Assembly: GCF_020880695.1 (NCBI RefSeq)
Contig: NZ_JAJIWO010000008.1
Span: forward strand, 124,001 to 188,000
Direction: 5' to 3'
Source of the DNA: Mucilaginibacter sp. UR6-11
GTDB lineage: Bacteria > Bacteroidota > Bacteroidia > Sphingobacteriales > Sphingobacteriaceae
DNA: 64,000 nucleotides
Shown: one piece after another, positions 62,189 to 64,000 of the stretch
How positions within the stretch are numbered: position 1 is the first letter of the stretch
Layout: every line of letters begins with the position of its first letter
Translations under genes and position numbers: made by a program
The notes under the pieces: generated by a model
The model's input: only the letters and a program-made list of their open reading frames with translations
Databases searched by the model: none
What the model was told of the DNA's origin: nothing

Positions 62189-62356
62189 ATGGTTTCTTTT
62201 TTATAAAGTATGAAAATTAATCGATCATTCTTTTACTCAATTGCTCAAGCATACAAAATTGTAAGTCAGTGGCAGTAATTGGGATTCTCTTCCCTGATTA
62301 TGAAGCTTATAGCAGAACCTAAAACTAATCTCTAGTCACCAACCTCCAATCCACTA

Positions 62357-63370
62357 TCAGATCACCTCATTAATACTCATTTCCTTGATCTCTTTTATTT
62401 CAGGACGACCATTTTTAAAAGCTTTTCGCGGGCTTAGGCCCAGCAGCTCAAACATAGCCATATCTTCATCAAATGACGGGTTTGGTGTGGTTAACAGCTT
62501 CTCGCCGGCGAAGATAGAATTGGCACCTGCCATAAAGCAAAACGCCTGCTCAACGGTACTCATTTCGGTACGGCCTGCTGACAGGCGCACAACGGTTTTA
62601 GGCATAATGATCCGCGTTGTAGCTATCATCCTCACCATATCCCAGACAGATACCCTTGGCTGTTCTGCTAATGGCGTGCCTTTTACCGGTACCAATGCGT
62701 TAATCGGAACCGACTCAGGATGTTGTGGCAAATTAGAAAGTGTTTTCAACATAGATATCCTATCGGCCACCGTCTCGCCTAAACCGATGATGCCACCGCT
62801 GCAAACCGATATTTTAGCTTTGCGCACATGATCAAGCGTTTGTAAACGCTCATCATAGGTACGGGTGGTAATAATTCTTTTGTAGTCTTCTTCTGAGGTA
62901 TCCAGATTATGATTGTAAGCGTACAGCCCGGCATCTGCCAAACGTTGGGCCTGGCTCTCGGTAAGCATTCCCAGCGTGCAACAAACTTCCATATCCAGCG
63001 CATTTACGGCTTTCACCATGTCTATCACCTTGTCAAAGTCGCGATTATCGCGAACCTCACGCCAGGCAGCACCCATGCATAACCTCGATGCGCCGCCGTT
63101 CTTGGCTTTTTGCGCAACCGCGATAACTTCTTCCTTTGGCATAATGGCATGCACATCAACACCGGTATTGTAACGGGCGGCCTGCGGGCAATAAGCGCAG
63201 TCCTCGGGACAACCGCCTGTTTTTATCGAGATCAGCGAGCTGATCTGTACTTCTGCATAATCTTTGTTTTCGCGATGGATGCTGGCTGCCTGGTAAACCA
63301 GGTCAAGCAACGGCGTGTTATATATATCCGTGATCTCTTCTTTAGTCCAGTTGTATCTTACTTCTGCCAT
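62357..63370 (-). CDS. bioB: Biotin synthase
   Basis: Started at MAEVRYNWTKEEI (ATG 63370), the enzyme has 337 residues, the usual size; the open frame reaches 63475 but the first 35 residues are not BioB-like. The radical-SAM cluster is GGCPEDCAYCPQ (Cys54, Cys58, Cys61), followed by RLCMGAAWRE and VPINALVPVKGTPL. It inserts sulphur into dethiobiotin. No other bio genes are nearby. The gap 62189-62356 contains only a short AT-rich interspersed repeat. Confidence 0.97.
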   Translation of the reverse strand: MAEVRYNWTKEEITDIYNTPLLDLVYQAASIHRENKDYAEVQISSLISIKTGGCPEDCAYCPQAARYNTGVDVHAIMPKEEVIAVAQKAKNGGASRLCMGAAWREVRDNRDFDKVIDMVKAVNALDMEVCCTLGMLTESQAQRLADAGLYAYNHNLDTSEEDYKRIITTRTYDERLQTLDHVRKAKISVCSGGIIGLGETVADRISMLKTLSNLPQHPESVPINALVPVKGTPLAEQPRVSVWDMVRMIATTRIIMPKTVVRLSAGRTEMSTVEQAFCFMAGANSIFAGEKLLTTPNPSFDEDMAMFELLGLSPRKAFKNGRPEIKEIKEMSINEVI

Positions 63371-63416
63371 AGTGTTCAGTTTTGAAGTTTCAAATTTATA
63401 ATAAAGCTTAGTACAA

Positions 63417-64000
63417 TTAATGATGATGTAATAAAAGATTTGTTGCCAGCCAAAGCGGCAATAAAAATCCGGCACAATCTGTAAATGTTGTTATGATGAT
63501 AGACGATGCCACCGCCGGGTCAATACCTACCCTTTTTAAAACTAACGGTATGGTAGCGCCGGTTAAACCTGCAATAACCAGGTTACCGGTCATCGCCAAA
63601 AATAAAACCAGGCCCAGCATCGGGTCGGCATCATAAAATAAAGCAATACAAAATACCACCAGCCCATTGGCGGCACCATTTAACAGGCCTACCAGGAACT
63701 CCTTTAAAACGGTGTTGTAGGCCTGGTTATCAGTCAGATCGCTTAAGGATATGCGCCTTACCGTAACCGCCAGCGCCTGTGTAGCTGCATTGCCGCCCAT
63801 GCCCGCGATAATAGTCATGTAGGCTGCGATGCGCGGCAGTTGCGATACCGTTGACCCAAAATGCCTGATAATGGATGCGGCCAGGTAGGCGGTGGCCAAA
63901 TTGATAACCAACCATGGCAAACGGCTCTTTACAGCTTCTTTCCAGTTACCGCTTAGTTCCTCATCCTCTGATACACCGGAGATCTTTAACATATCTTCGG
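63417..64000 (-). CDS. mgtE: Magnesium transporter MgtE, C-terminal part (runs off window edge)
   Basis: The last ~194 codons of a gene that starts beyond 64000. The membrane domain of MgtE is visible: PWLVINLATAYLAASIIRHF, IIAGMGGNAATQALAVTVRR with the conserved GGNAG-like selectivity region, and TTFTDCAGFLLPLWLA. The cytosolic N and CBS domains lie outside. MgtE is a magnesium-gated channel. An internal Met at 63992 is not the start, because the frame continues to the edge. Confidence 0.92.
   Translation of the reverse strand, partial: EDMLKISGVSEDEELSGNWKEAVKSRLPWLVINLATAYLAASIIRHFGSTVSQLPRIAAYMTIIAGMGGNAATQALAVTVRRISLSDLTDNQAYNTVLKEFLVGLLNGAANGLVVFCIALFYDADPMLGLVLFLAMTGNLVIAGLTGATIPLVLKRVGIDPAVASSIIITTFTDCAGFLLPLWLATNLLLHHH

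Noticed and set aside
63371..63475. N-terminal extension of BioB
   Set aside because: The 35 residues before MAEVRYNW are aromatic- and isoleucine-rich, unlike BioB, and the family length is met without them.
1..64000. tRNA or rRNA genes
   Set aside because: None of the intergenic gaps shows a cloverleaf, a GGTTCGAATCC-type T-arm or conserved rRNA stretches.

Overview
The window looks like a chromosomal segment of a Bacteroidota bacterium of the family Sphingobacteriaceae, most like Mucilaginibacter or Pedobacter. This is inferred from gene content: BlaI/M56-TonB pairs, MacB/FtsX-type permeases, DUF1080 and ThuA sugar proteins, a TetR-controlled RND pump, a GH29 fucosidase, the TIGR03915/TIGR03916 pair, A-rich start regions instead of Shine-Dalgarno sites, and promoter motifs of the TTTG...TAnnTTTG type. 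No rRNA, tRNA, CRISPR array, prophage or intact insertion sequence was seen.

Layout. 1-233 is the 5' end of dprA. 300-6340 holds a BlaI repressor with three operator palindromes, its M56 antirepressor/protease partner, an ankyrin protein and several small secreted proteins; two of these are TonB-C-like and have signal peptides out of frame with their domains. 6355-8691 is a compact overlapping run: rsmG, an ECF sigma factor and a glycosyltransferase. 8867-16714 carries MacB-like permeases (one with an in-frame internal deletion), an OmpA-family porin, a DUF892 ferritin-like protein, a TPR sensor with only a DHp helix, and a DUF4386 membrane protein. 16822-22626 is a carbohydrate cluster of two Gfo/Idh/MocA oxidoreductases around a giant HEAT plus double-DUF1080 protein. 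22754-30526 has another permease, phosphoglucomutase, and DUF3606, ligD and a small gene. 30711-33428 is a ThuA/sugar dehydrogenase/PKD/cytochrome c fusion.

33562-40340 is a four-gene drug-efflux operon (TetR, adaptor, RND pump, outer-membrane factor) with five copies of one palindromic operator, one of them inside the adaptor coding sequence. An AraC regulator follows. 41430-44680 is repeat-rich, with interspersed and tandem palindromic elements around two small genes. 44681-48468 holds a lipocalin, a YeeZ-like NAD-binding protein, and an SMP-30 plus GH29 fucosidase pair. 48692-56869 holds DUF763, DUF4142, ppc, a FUSC-type membrane protein and phoH.

56900-58305 has no large gene but contains two diverged copies of a ~420 bp module. 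Each has a terminator hairpin, a promoter-like motif and conserved small reading frames; a 42-residue membrane peptide is intact in only one copy. This is the least explained part of the window. 58341-60356 is the TIGR03915/TIGR03916 radical-SAM pair. 60490-62188 holds an Ohr/OsmC peroxidase, an AurF-like diiron protein and an encapsulated-ferritin-like protein without a visible shell gene. bioB and the 3' part of mgtE close the window.

All functions are read from sequence motifs and family memory; no database search was possible.
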